Assembly: GCA_034670265.1 (NCBI GenBank)
Contig: JAXMNU010000004.1
Location: 62,001 to 126,000, forward strand
Length of the DNA stretch: 64,000 nucleotides
Source: Halomarinibacterium sp034670265
GTDB lineage: Bacteria > Bacteroidota > Bacteroidia > Flavobacteriales > Flavobacteriaceae
Direction of reading: 5' to 3'
The translations under genes and the position numbers were made by a program. Under the pieces are notes generated by a model. It was not told the DNA's origin. It saw only the letters and a list, made by a program, of their open reading frames with translations, and made no database searches. Shown here piece after piece: positions 9,193-17,273 of the stretch (position 1 is the stretch's first letter; every line of letters begins with the position of its first letter).

Positions 9193-10548
9193 ATGCAAAA
9201 TAAAATCTTTCTATGGTCATTGACCGTAGCCTTAGCAGGCTTTCTTTTTGGTTTCGACACCATTGTCATTAGTGGAGCCGATAAACCCATTCAGCAATTG
9301 TGGGAAACATCGCCACTTTTTCATGGAACCTTCATCATGAGTATGGCACTTTGGGGAACCGTAATAGGGGCGCTAACTGGTGGAATTCCAGCAAAAAAAA
9401 TAGGAAGAAAGAAAACACTCTTATGGATAGGAATACTATTTTTTGTTTCAGCTCTAGGAAGTGCATTCGCTCAAGACCCTTATACTTTTTCCTTTTTTAG
9501 ATTCATTGGAGGGGTTGGTGTAGGAGCGTCTTCGGTAGCAGCACCTATTTATATTTCTGAAATCACTTCCCCACAAAACCGTGGGAAGCTAGGAGGGATG
9601 TATCAGTTTTGTTTGGTATTTGGAATACTCATCGCTTTTGTTTCAAACTGGTTATTTGAAGGCATTGGAGGAGTAAACGATTGGCGTTGGATGCTAGGAA
9701 TAGAAGCTGTTCCAGCACTCGCTTATACGTTAATGGTTTTAACCGTTCCTAATAGCCCACGGTGGTTAGTATTGCAAAAGAAAGATGAAGTAAAAGCGCT
9801 TGGAATACTTGAAATTATTTATAAGAACACACAGCTTGCAAAAGAGAAACTCGAAGAAATTAAGTTTGACCTTACATTACCTAAAAGCAGTGATAATTTA
9901 TTTCAGAAAAAGTATAGTAAAGTACTTTGGTTAGGTTTTTTAATTGCTTTTTTTAATCAATTATCGGGAATTAATTTTGTCTTGTATTATGCGCCTCGAA
10001 TTCTTGAGGATGCAGGACTTGGAAGTACAGATTCTCTATTTAATGCCATCTCCATTGGAGTTGTAAACTTAATATTCACTCTAATAGGAATACGACTAAT
10101 CGATAAACTAGGAAGAAGACAGCTTATCATTATTGGTTCTATAGGATATATTGTAAGTTTAATTATGGTTGGGGTATGTTTTCAATATAATTTAAGCCCT
10201 ATAATGCTTATAGGCTTTATATGTCTTTTTGTGGCGTCTCATGCCATTGGGCAAGGTGCAGTGATTTGGGTTTTTATTTCAGAAATATTCCCAAACAGGG
10301 TTCGCTCTTATGGGCAAAGTTGGGGGACTAGTACCCATTGGGTTTTTGCGGCAATTATTACCTTAATAACCCCATTTTTTATTGATAAAAGCGAAGGCAT
10401 TTTTAAAGATAATCTTCAAGTTATCTATTATTTCTTTGCTGCCATGATGGTGTTGCAATTGCTTTGGGCGATTTTTAAAATGCCAGAAACCAAAGGAGTC
10501 TCTTTAGAAGATTTAGAAAAACAATTAGTTCCAGAAGATGAAGAATAG
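9193..10548 (+). CDS. Sugar porter family MFS transporter
   Basis: This 451-residue inner-membrane protein has about 12 predicted helices and the sugar-porter signatures: GFDTIVISGA in TM1, the loop GRKK near residue 71, RFIGGVGVGASSVAAPIYISEI near 103-124, PNSPRW at 186-191, a second LGRRQL loop, and PETKG near the C-terminus. The Q..SGINFVLYYAP segment in TM7 is typical of hexose or pentose/proton symporters (XylE/GLUT type). It lies 37 bp after lacI and overlaps the kinase gene by 11 bp, so imported monosaccharide is probably phosphorylated at once by that kinase. The exact sugar is inferred, fructose being a good candidate. Confidence 0.9.
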   Translation: MQNKIFLWSLTVALAGFLFGFDTIVISGADKPIQQLWETSPLFHGTFIMSMALWGTVIGALTGGIPAKKIGRKKTLLWIGILFFVSALGSAFAQDPYTFSFFRFIGGVGVGASSVAAPIYISEITSPQNRGKLGGMYQFCLVFGILIAFVSNWLFEGIGGVNDWRWMLGIEAVPALAYTLMVLTVPNSPRWLVLQKKDEVKALGILEIIYKNTQLAKEKLEEIKFDLTLPKSSDNLFQKKYSKVLWLGFLIAFFNQLSGINFVLYYAPRILEDAGLGSTDSLFNAISIGVVNLIFTLIGIRLIDKLGRRQLIIIGSIGYIVSLIMVGVCFQYNLSPIMLIGFICLFVASHAIGQGAVIWVFISEIFPNRVRSYGQSWGTSTHWVFAAIITLITPFFIDKSEGIFKDNLQVIYYFFAAMMVLQLLWAIFKMPETKGVSLEDLEKQLVPEDEE

Positions 10549-11440
10549 TCCCAAAATTGTATGTTTTGGTGAAATTCTTTGGGACATCTTTCCAAATAAA
10601 AAAGTAATTGGTGGCGCACCACTTAATGTTGCACTACGGTTGCATAGTCAAGGACATTCAGTGGGAATAATTAGCAGAATTGGTGATGATGAAAACGGAA
10701 CTAAGGCATTAAACTACCTTAAAAGCGAGGCTTTTCTTTTAAATGATATTCAGAAAGATGATACTTTAAAAACAGGAGAGGTTTTAGTTTCATTAAATGA
10801 GAAAGGGACGGCGAGTTATGAAATTACAAAACCCGTTGCTTGGGATGCTATTGAGTTTTCTAGCTTGGCGAAAAAACTTGTCAAAAATGCTGAAATCTTT
10901 ATTTTTGGTAGCTTAGTTTGTAGAGGTAAAGTAAGCAGAGACACATTACTTAATCTTCTTAAACTTTCCAAGTTTTCTGTGTTTGATGTTAATTTACGTT
11001 CACCGTTTTATAGTATCGATTTAATCCTTCAGTTGGCAAAAGAATCGCAATTTGTAAAAATGAACGATGAAGAATTACAAGAAATTGCTTCCAATTTACA
11101 TTGTCCTTTTTCAGAATTAAAAGAGAGTGCTGCTTGGTTTATGGAGAAAATGAATTTAAAAGGAATTTGTATTACTCTAGGAGAAAAAGGAGCTTTTATT
11201 TTATATGGAGACAATTTTTATAGTCATAATGGATTTAAGATAATTGTTAAAGATACTGTAGGAGCAGGAGATTCTTTTTTAGCCACCTTGATTGGAGAAT
11301 TGTTTTTCCATAAAACAGCTCCTCAACAAGCATTAGCGAGGGCGTGTGCTGTGGGCTCCTTGGTTGCTTCAAAATCTGGAGCCAATTGTAAATTGACAGA
11401 AAACGAAATAAAAGAGATGCTGTTGGAGACTAAAAATTAA
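10538..11440 (+). CDS. PfkB family carbohydrate kinase (fructokinase-like)
   Basis: This 300-residue cytoplasmic ribokinase-fold enzyme carries the N-terminal substrate motif GGAPLNVA (25-32) and the C-terminal PfkB signature DTVGAGDSF (239-247). D245 is the expected catalytic base. It phosphorylates a free sugar with ATP. It is closest in form to bacterial fructokinases, but ribokinase-like sugar specificity cannot be excluded from motifs. The start overlaps the transporter gene by 11 bp, a sign of translational coupling. Confidence 0.88.
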   Translation: MKNSPKIVCFGEILWDIFPNKKVIGGAPLNVALRLHSQGHSVGIISRIGDDENGTKALNYLKSEAFLLNDIQKDDTLKTGEVLVSLNEKGTASYEITKPVAWDAIEFSSLAKKLVKNAEIFIFGSLVCRGKVSRDTLLNLLKLSKFSVFDVNLRSPFYSIDLILQLAKESQFVKMNDEELQEIASNLHCPFSELKESAAWFMEKMNLKGICITLGEKGAFILYGDNFYSHNGFKIIVKDTVGAGDSFLATLIGELFFHKTAPQQALARACAVGSLVASKSGANCKLTENEIKEMLLETKN

Positions 11441-11468
11441 AAGTGGGATATAATTTTATATTTTTGTT

Positions 11469-11497
11469 TTGGGAAAGCTAAAATAAATTTATATTTG
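11469..11497 (+). promoter_or_regulatory. Promoter of tRNA-Phe
   Basis: TTG (11469-11471), an 18-bp spacer and TATATTTG (11490-11497) match the Bacteroidota TTG / TAnnTTTG consensus exactly. The expected transcription start is a few bases before the tRNA at 11513. Confidence 0.75.
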
Positions 11498-11512
11498 CAC
11501 CCGCTTTAAGCA

Positions 11513-11585
<73 letters not shown>

Positions 11586-11611
11586 CGAGCCCTGCGAGGG
11601 GTGTCGACAGA

Positions 11612-11641
11612 AAACGTCTCACTTTGGTGGGGCGTTTTTTT
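11612..11641 (+). terminator. Terminator of tRNA-Phe
   Basis: AAACGTCTCAC and GTGGGGCGTTT pair (two G-U wobbles on the plus-strand RNA) around loop TTTG, followed by a T run. It begins 27 bp after the tRNA. Confidence 0.75.
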
Positions 11642-11669
11642 ATGCCTAAGCATAAAGAATCGAAGTTTA

Positions 11670-11689
11670 TCCTGAGCGAAGCCGAAGGA
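11670..11689 (+). repeat. REP-like dispersed repeat (CCTGAG...CGAAGG type)
   Basis: TCCTGAGCGAAGCCGAAGGA resembles a short repeat that I recall as widely scattered in flavobacterial genomes. A relative is inside the sigma-54 activator gene at 56464-56482. Confidence 0.55.
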
Positions 11690-11706
11690 ATAACTGGAGG
11701 TACCAC

Positions 11707-11735
11707 AAAAACCCAAGCAATTTGCTTGGGTTTTT
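11707..11735 (+). terminator. Second hairpin terminator downstream of the tRNA-Phe region
   Basis: AAAAACCCAAGCAA and TTGCTTGGGTTTTT form a near-perfect palindrome with T tails on both strands. It follows the second copy of the tRNA 3' end immediately, as if it once ended that copy. Confidence 0.75.
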
Positions 11736-11813
11736 GCTTTTTATCAATTTAATACGCTCTTAACAAAGTAAAGCGGGAACATATTGTATTTTTAGCCTCA
11801 ACAAAACCAATAA

Positions 11814-12548
11814 ATGAATTTAATAATAGATGTTGGGAATAGTTTTTTTAAGCTAGCTGTTTTTGACAATGGAAAGCTGGTTGATAAAAAAACTACATCT
11901 GAAAAGGATTTTATATTCCAATTGGAAGAGTTTCTTAAAGCTTTTCCTAAGTTGGACTGTGCTATTGTCTCTTCGGTCGGCGATTTTTCAGAAGAAAATC
12001 TTTCATTTTTAAAAAAGAAGATGGAAGTACATAATCTGTCACATGCTTCAAAATTACCCTTTATTAATAAATATGAGACTCCCACAACGTTGGGTGTAGA
12101 TAGAATAGCGTTAGTAAGTGCTGCTGCGTTTCAGTTTCCAAAAGAGAATGTATTAATTATTGATGCAGGGAGTTGTATTACCTATGATTTTTTAAACTCT
12201 AAAAATGAATATTTAGGAGGTGCTATTTCACCCGGAATATCCATGCGATATAAGGCCATGCATACCTTTACAGCTAATTTACCGTTATTAGAGAAAATAA
12301 ACCCAGAAAAATTTATTGGAAACTCTACGCAATCTTCTATGAGTGTGGGCGTTGTAAATGGCGTTATACATGAAATAGAAGGTTTTATTTCAATGTATAA
12401 AGCACAATTTTCAAATTTAACTACAATTTTAACAGGTGGTGACACTCATTTTTTGCGAGATAGCATAAAAAATGACATCTTTGCCAACTCAAATTTTCTA
12501 TTGGAAGGATTAAATCATATTTTAGAAATTAACAAAGACTCATTTTGA
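11814..12548 (+). CDS. coaX: Type III pantothenate kinase
   Basis: This 244-residue cytoplasmic enzyme phosphorylates pantothenate as the first step of coenzyme A synthesis. Type III (CoaX) signatures are present: DVGNSFFK (6-13), TTLGVDR (91-97), IDAGSCITYD (116-125), GGAISPGISMR (135-145) and TGGDTHFL near the end. Length is normal. It begins a long co-directional run; its TGA stop overlaps the TTG start of the next gene by four bases, which suggests translational coupling with the outer-membrane protein that follows. Confidence 0.95.
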   Translation: MNLIIDVGNSFFKLAVFDNGKLVDKKTTSEKDFIFQLEEFLKAFPKLDCAIVSSVGDFSEENLSFLKKKMEVHNLSHASKLPFINKYETPTTLGVDRIALVSAAAFQFPKENVLIIDAGSCITYDFLNSKNEYLGGAISPGISMRYKAMHTFTANLPLLEKINPEKFIGNSTQSSMSVGVVNGVIHEIEGFISMYKAQFSNLTTILTGGDTHFLRDSIKNDIFANSNFLLEGLNHILEINKDSF

Positions 12549-13783
12549 AGCACTTTTTAATAGGTATTGCTCTTTTAATTACAACCCTTTCTGTAGCACA
12601 GCAAGGTACCACGTCTCCATATTCTTTTTTTGGAATAGGAAACTTAAAGTTTAAGGGTACGGTAGAAAATAGGAGTATGGGTGGTATTGGAGTGTATTCT
12701 GATAGTATTCATATCAATATTCAAAATCCAGCTGGGATTGCTGGGTTGCGCTTGGTAAACTATTCTATTTCGGGGAGTCACCGTACAAATACAATTGCGA
12801 CTTCAGAAGAAAGCCAAAAAGCGACAACAACTACCTTAGATTATCTTGCCATTGGAATTCCAATGGGGAAATTTGGAGCTAGCTTTGGGTTAATTCCGTA
12901 CACTTCTACAGGATATAAACTAGAAAATGTAAATGGTCCAACAACAACGCAATACTCTGGAGAAGGAGGGCTTAATAAAGCATTTTTTGCTTTGGGCTAT
13001 GAGATTACACCAGAATTGAGCGTGGGTCTTGAGGCAAATTATGATTTTGGTAATATTGAAAACACAACCCTTTCTACGCAAGAAGATATACAATTAGGTA
13101 CCAAAGAAATAAATCGATCAGACTTGAAAGGTTTCAGTTTTAATCTTGGAGCCCTTTATAAGAAGAAGGTTTCGGAGAAGTTAGAATTTATGGCTTCGGC
13201 TACTTATACACCTGAAACTGATTTTAAATCGGAAAACGGAAGAACCCTTTCAACATTTTTAGTTTTAGGAAATGGTAATACTGCCGATATCGATTTACGA
13301 GAAATTGTAGTTGCGGATACCGATTTTACTTTTCCTTCACAAATCACACTAGGTGCAGGTATTGGTGCACCTAAAAATTGGTTTATAGGAGGAGAATTTT
13401 CAACACAAAAAACAAGTAATCTTACCAATAGAACTTTTGAATTGGAAAATGTTATCTTTGAAGATGCCTCTAAATTTAGAATAGGAGGTTTTTATATACC
13501 AGAATATAATTCTTTTTCAAGTTATTGGAAAAGAGTTGTTTATAGAGGCGGGTTCCGTTTTGAGGAAACTGGACTTAATATTAATAGTGAATCTATTAAT
13601 GAGTTTGGCATATCTTTTGGAATGGGTTTACCAATGGGAAGAACGTTCTCCAATATTAACTTAGGATTTGAACTAGGAAAAAGAGGAACAAAGAACAATG
13701 AGCTAGTAGAAGAATCATTTTTTAATATCTTTATTAGCCTTTCCTTAAACGACAAATGGTTTGAAAAAAGACTTTATGATTAA
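12545..13783 (+). CDS. Putative outer membrane beta-barrel protein (FadL/OmpP1-like architecture)
   Basis: This 412-residue protein begins at TTG, overlapping the coaX stop; no nearby ATG keeps the signal peptide. The N-terminus is a cleavable signal ending around SVAQQG. It then shows GTTSPYSFFGIGNL and RSMGGIGVYSD, a pattern seen in flavobacterial proteins related to the OmpP1/FadL/TodX family, where the start of the mature protein is Gly-rich and followed by alternating barrel strands. It ends in a short charged tail rather than the usual terminal Phe, so barrel assignment is moderate. Position before TPR and lptC genes fits an envelope-biogenesis operon. Function is unknown. Confidence 0.7.
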   Translation: MKHFLIGIALLITTLSVAQQGTTSPYSFFGIGNLKFKGTVENRSMGGIGVYSDSIHINIQNPAGIAGLRLVNYSISGSHRTNTIATSEESQKATTTTLDYLAIGIPMGKFGASFGLIPYTSTGYKLENVNGPTTTQYSGEGGLNKAFFALGYEITPELSVGLEANYDFGNIENTTLSTQEDIQLGTKEINRSDLKGFSFNLGALYKKKVSEKLEFMASATYTPETDFKSENGRTLSTFLVLGNGNTADIDLREIVVADTDFTFPSQITLGAGIGAPKNWFIGGEFSTQKTSNLTNRTFELENVIFEDASKFRIGGFYIPEYNSFSSYWKRVVYRGGFRFEETGLNINSESINEFGISFGMGLPMGRTFSNINLGFELGKRGTKNNELVEESFFNIFISLSLNDKWFEKRLYD

Positions 13784-13802
13784 TACAATAAACACTAACA
13801 AA

Positions 13803-15158
13803 ATGAAAACGAAAGTTACTTTATTTTTTGCAGTATTGGCTTTTTCTTTAATAGGAAAAGTACAAGCACAAGACCCTTGTGTAACAACTGCTTCATTATT
13901 TATTGAGCCTGCGAAGGCAAAAAATTATGAAGCGGCGCTGCCACATTATGAAAAAGTAATTAATGATTGTCCTCAATACAGCTTGGCAACATACCAGTAT
14001 GCAGTAAAAATGTTCGAATATTTTATTGAAAAGGGGGATAAAGGTAAAATTACAGATCTTGAAAAAGCTTACGATTTACGTTTAAAGTACTATGCCAGTA
14101 AAAGTAAAGAGGGAGATATCTTATCTGATATTGCTCAAATAAGATACGATAATGGTATTGGTACTAAAATGGAACAATTTAAAGCCTTTGATAATGCATT
14201 TAAAAGAGATGAGGAAAACTTTAAAAGTCCAAAGAGAATATATACATATTTCTCGTTAGCAAAAGACCTTTTCGACTCTGGAGAGAAAGATATTCAGGAA
14301 GTATTTGATCTTTATGATATTATTACAGAAAAAATTGAAAAAGAAGAAGGGTATTATGCTGCCAAACTTACTGAATTGTTAGATAAGCAGGAAAATGGTG
14401 CAACTCTTACTAAAAAGGAAAATGACAAATTAGAGGCTTACGAAAAAAACGTAGGGTATTATGGTCAAATTAAAGGAAGTGTAGACGCAAAATTGGGTTC
14501 TATTGCAGATTGTGATAACCTTATCCCATTATATGAAAGAAATTTTGAAGCTCGTAAAAACGATGTAGCTTGGTTACGAAGTGCAGCAGGAAAATTAAAT
14601 GCAAAAGATTGTGAAACCAATTTATTTTTTCAGATGGTGCAACAATTGCACAGCTTGGATCCTTCAGCTAAATCTGCTTTCTATTTAGGAAGACTTGCAG
14701 AAAAAGATGGTAAAGGAAGCGAAGCAAGAAAGTATTACGATCAAGCCGTTGAGTTGGAAACAAACCCTAACGATAAAGCAAAATATCTTTATACTATAGC
14801 AGAAGATTATCGTAAAAAAGGAAGTTTTGGAAGCGCAAGAAGCTATTACTTAAAAGCTGTTGAACAAAAACCATCTTTTGGGGTATGTTACCTAAAAATA
14901 GCTCAAATGTACTCGCAAAGTTCAAATGACTGTGGAAACTCTCCTTTTGAAAAAAGAGCAATTAACTGGAAAGCTGCAGAAATGGCTAATAAAGCTGCAA
15001 GAGTGGATGGTTCTATTGCTTCAACAGCGAGAGCAGCAGCTAGTAGCTATATGCAAAGAGCCCCTAGTAAAAGTGATATTTTTAGTGCTGGAAAGGCAGG
15101 ACAAACAATATCCTTTAGTTGTTGGGTTGGTGGAAGCGTAAGAGTACCTAGCCTATAA
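13803..15158 (+). CDS. Secreted tetratricopeptide-repeat protein
   Basis: I place the start at the ATG at 13803, not at the upstream TTG (13761), because MKTKVTLFFAVLAFSLIGKVQAQ is a good signal peptide. The 451-residue product has an early Cys after the cleavage site (QDPC) and TPR-like helices, for example YEAALPHYEKVINDCPQYSLA near the N-terminus and AFYLGRLAEKDGKGSEARKYY and GSFGSARSYYLKAVEQKPSFG toward the end. These predict a periplasmic or outer-membrane scaffold. It is followed one base later by lptC, so it is probably part of the same envelope operon. No enzyme motif is visible. Confidence 0.85.
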   Translation: MKTKVTLFFAVLAFSLIGKVQAQDPCVTTASLFIEPAKAKNYEAALPHYEKVINDCPQYSLATYQYAVKMFEYFIEKGDKGKITDLEKAYDLRLKYYASKSKEGDILSDIAQIRYDNGIGTKMEQFKAFDNAFKRDEENFKSPKRIYTYFSLAKDLFDSGEKDIQEVFDLYDIITEKIEKEEGYYAAKLTELLDKQENGATLTKKENDKLEAYEKNVGYYGQIKGSVDAKLGSIADCDNLIPLYERNFEARKNDVAWLRSAAGKLNAKDCETNLFFQMVQQLHSLDPSAKSAFYLGRLAEKDGKGSEARKYYDQAVELETNPNDKAKYLYTIAEDYRKKGSFGSARSYYLKAVEQKPSFGVCYLKIAQMYSQSSNDCGNSPFEKRAINWKAAEMANKAARVDGSIASTARAAASSYMQRAPSKSDIFSAGKAGQTISFSCWVGGSVRVPSL

Positions 15159-15159
15159 T

Positions 15160-15738
15160 ATGAAACAAAACCTTTATAGTTTAAAAAGCGTGGTGGTTAT
15201 TTTAATAACAATCACGCTTTTTGCTTGTGAAGGAAATTATCAAAACGTCCAAAAACTTAATTTAAAAGATGGTATGCCTTCTTCCGAAGGTGTTGAGGTC
15301 AATCTTTTTTATACAGACTCTGGAAAAGTAGTAACCAATTTAATGGCACCAATACTTCTAGATTATTCAAACCTAGAATTTTCATATCAAGAATTCCCTG
15401 ATGGAATTGAAGTCCATTTTTTTGATGAAGATCAAAAAAGTACTGTAATTTCAGATTATGCCATTCGCTATAATGAAACAGGAATTGTAGACCTTCGAGA
15501 AAATGTGGTGTTAACAACTGCGGATGGAAATGTGTTAAATGCACAGCAATTATACTGGGATCAAAATAACAAATGGGTGTTTACAGATCAGCCCTACAGA
15601 ATCACTTTTAGCGATGGTTCATTTAATGATGGAGCCCGATTTGATGCAAATGAAGATTTTACCGTATTTTTGTCCCGAAAGAACGATGGTGTTCAACTTA
15701 TAGATCAAAACCAAAACGATACTCCCAATGGGCAATAA
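15160..15738 (+). CDS. lptC: LPS export ABC transporter periplasmic protein LptC
   Basis: This 192-residue protein has a lipoprotein signal (TLFAC) and the LptC/OstA-like core: EGVEVNLFYTDSGKV, then FPDGIEVHFFDEDQ, YAIRYNETGIVDLRENVVLTTADGNVLNAQQLYWDQ. The repeated short beta strands fit the LptA/LptC jellyroll. In the Lpt bridge it takes LPS from the inner-membrane LptBFG complex and passes it across the periplasm. As usual in Bacteroidota it is a predicted lipoprotein rather than a single-span membrane protein. It overlaps the next small gene by 11 bp. Confidence 0.88.
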   Translation: MKQNLYSLKSVVVILITITLFACEGNYQNVQKLNLKDGMPSSEGVEVNLFYTDSGKVVTNLMAPILLDYSNLEFSYQEFPDGIEVHFFDEDQKSTVISDYAIRYNETGIVDLRENVVLTTADGNVLNAQQLYWDQNNKWVFTDQPYRITFSDGSFNDGARFDANEDFTVFLSRKNDGVQLIDQNQNDTPNGQ

Positions 15739-15931
15739 AATTTACCGCTTTTTCGAATTTGCATATATTGCCGTGGCATTATTTTCTGCCTATCTCGTAG
15801 CTACAAATTGGAATACCAATAGAGAGCGTGCGTATATCTTTGTTTTCTTTGGCGTAGTTGCTATTTTTATGTTTTTCTTTAAACGTAAGTTTAGAAAGAA
15901 TATAGAGAAACAACGAAATAAGGACCAATAA
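15728..15931 (+). CDS. Small two-helix membrane protein
   Basis: The 67-residue product shows two hydrophobic helices (about 11-25 and 35-51) and a strongly basic tail (KRKFRKNIEKQRNKDQ). It overlaps lptC by 11 bp, and its TAA is followed directly by the ATG of the CorC-like gene, so it is embedded in the operon and very likely expressed. I do not recognise a named family. Confidence 0.75.
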   Translation: MGNKIYRFFEFAYIAVALFSAYLVATNWNTNRERAYIFVFFGVVAIFMFFFKRKFRKNIEKQRNKDQ

Positions 15932-17185
15932 ATGGACTACTCCATACTCATTATTGTACTTTCTTTAATTTTTTCAGCATTCTTTTCAGGGATGGAAATT
16001 GCCTATGTTTCTGCAAATAAAATCCATATTGAAATTGAAAAAAAACAAAATAATTTTCTTGCCACCGTACTAAAAAAAATTACCAAACGCCCTTCAAAAT
16101 TTATTGCAACTATGCTTGTGGGTAATAATATTGCCTTGGTAGTGTATGGTTTTTTTATGGGAGATGTTTTAATGCGCGCCATCCCTATAGATGGGATTGC
16201 TGGATTATTACTGCAAACGGTAATTTCTACCATCGTCATTTTAATAACTGCAGAATTTCTTCCAAAAGTATTTTCTCAGATTTATGCTAACCAATTAGTA
16301 AAGATATTTGCATTGCCGGCTTATCTGTTTTATCAATTATTTTCGGTCGTTTCAGAGTTTATTATTTGGATATCGGATCTAGTTTTAAAAGTATTTTTCA
16401 AAACGGAAGGCGATGCAGTGCAATTAAGCTTCAGTAAGGTAGAGTTAGGGAACTATATTACCGAACAAATGGAAAGTTTTGAACAACGGGACGAATTGGA
16501 TACCGAAATTCAAATCTTTCAAAATGCGTTAGAATTTTCAGAAGTGAAAGCTCGAGAAGTAATGATCCCTCGTACTGAAATTATTGCCGTAGACGTTGAA
16601 ACCACCCCTAAGGAGCTTGGAAAAATATTTACGGAAACAGGGCTTTCTAAAATATTGGTCTTTAAAGATAATATCGATGATATTATGGGCTATGTGCATA
16701 GTTTCGAACTGTTTAAAAACCCTTCCACCATAAAAAAAGTACTAATGCCTGTTGTATTTGTTCCAGAAACTATTTGGGCAAAAGATATACTCAATATTTT
16801 AACAAGAAAAAGAAAAAGTCTTGCTGTAGTAATCGATGAGTATGGAGGAACGGCAGGTTTAATTACTGTTGAAGATATTATTGAAGAACTCTTTGGTGAA
16901 ATTGAAGACGAACACGACTCGATAGAATTAATTGAAGAAGAGCTTGCCACAGATCATTATAAATTTTCTGCACGACTCGAAGTAGATTATTTAAATGAAG
17001 AATATAATCTTGATCTCCCAGAAGGTGAAAACTACGAAACCTTAGGTGGGCTTATTGTTAACTTTACAGAAGAAATTCCAGAAAAGAACGAAACTGTTGA
17101 TATCGAAGGATATACCTTTAAAATTTTAGAAGTATCTAACACTAAAATTGAACTAGTTGAGCTAAAAAAACAGCAACAAAATTAA
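15932..17185 (+). CDS. CNNM/CorC family CBS-domain membrane protein (hemolysin-like)
   Basis: This 417-residue protein has the DUF21/CNNM membrane domain (about 1-190, beginning with a helix ending FSAFFSGMEIAYVSANKI), two CBS domains (about 205-330, including VMIPRTEI and VIDEYGGTAGLITVEDIIEELFGEIEDEHD) and a C-terminal CorC/HlyC transporter-associated domain (about 340-415). The family is linked to Mg2+/Co2+ efflux or ion homeostasis; 'hemolysin' is a historical name. GldE of gliding bacteria shares this architecture, but the neighbours (lptC, ppiD-like) are not those expected for gldE, so I do not call it that. Confidence 0.9.
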   Translation: MDYSILIIVLSLIFSAFFSGMEIAYVSANKIHIEIEKKQNNFLATVLKKITKRPSKFIATMLVGNNIALVVYGFFMGDVLMRAIPIDGIAGLLLQTVISTIVILITAEFLPKVFSQIYANQLVKIFALPAYLFYQLFSVVSEFIIWISDLVLKVFFKTEGDAVQLSFSKVELGNYITEQMESFEQRDELDTEIQIFQNALEFSEVKAREVMIPRTEIIAVDVETTPKELGKIFTETGLSKILVFKDNIDDIMGYVHSFELFKNPSTIKKVLMPVVFVPETIWAKDILNILTRKRKSLAVVIDEYGGTAGLITVEDIIEELFGEIEDEHDSIELIEEELATDHYKFSARLEVDYLNEEYNLDLPEGENYETLGGLIVNFTEEIPEKNETVDIEGYTFKILEVSNTKIELVELKKQQQN

Positions 17186-17273
17186 ATTTTCAATATTCCC
17201 TATTTTTTTTACCCTAGATTTTTTATAAATCGTTTGAAAATGGTATTTTCGCCCCCTATTAATTTTCAAGAAA

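Noticed and set aside
15932..17185. Calling the CBS-domain protein GldE
   Set aside because: The architecture fits, but neighbours are lptC and a ppiD-like gene, not the usual gldD/ssb surroundings; left as CorC/CNNM family.
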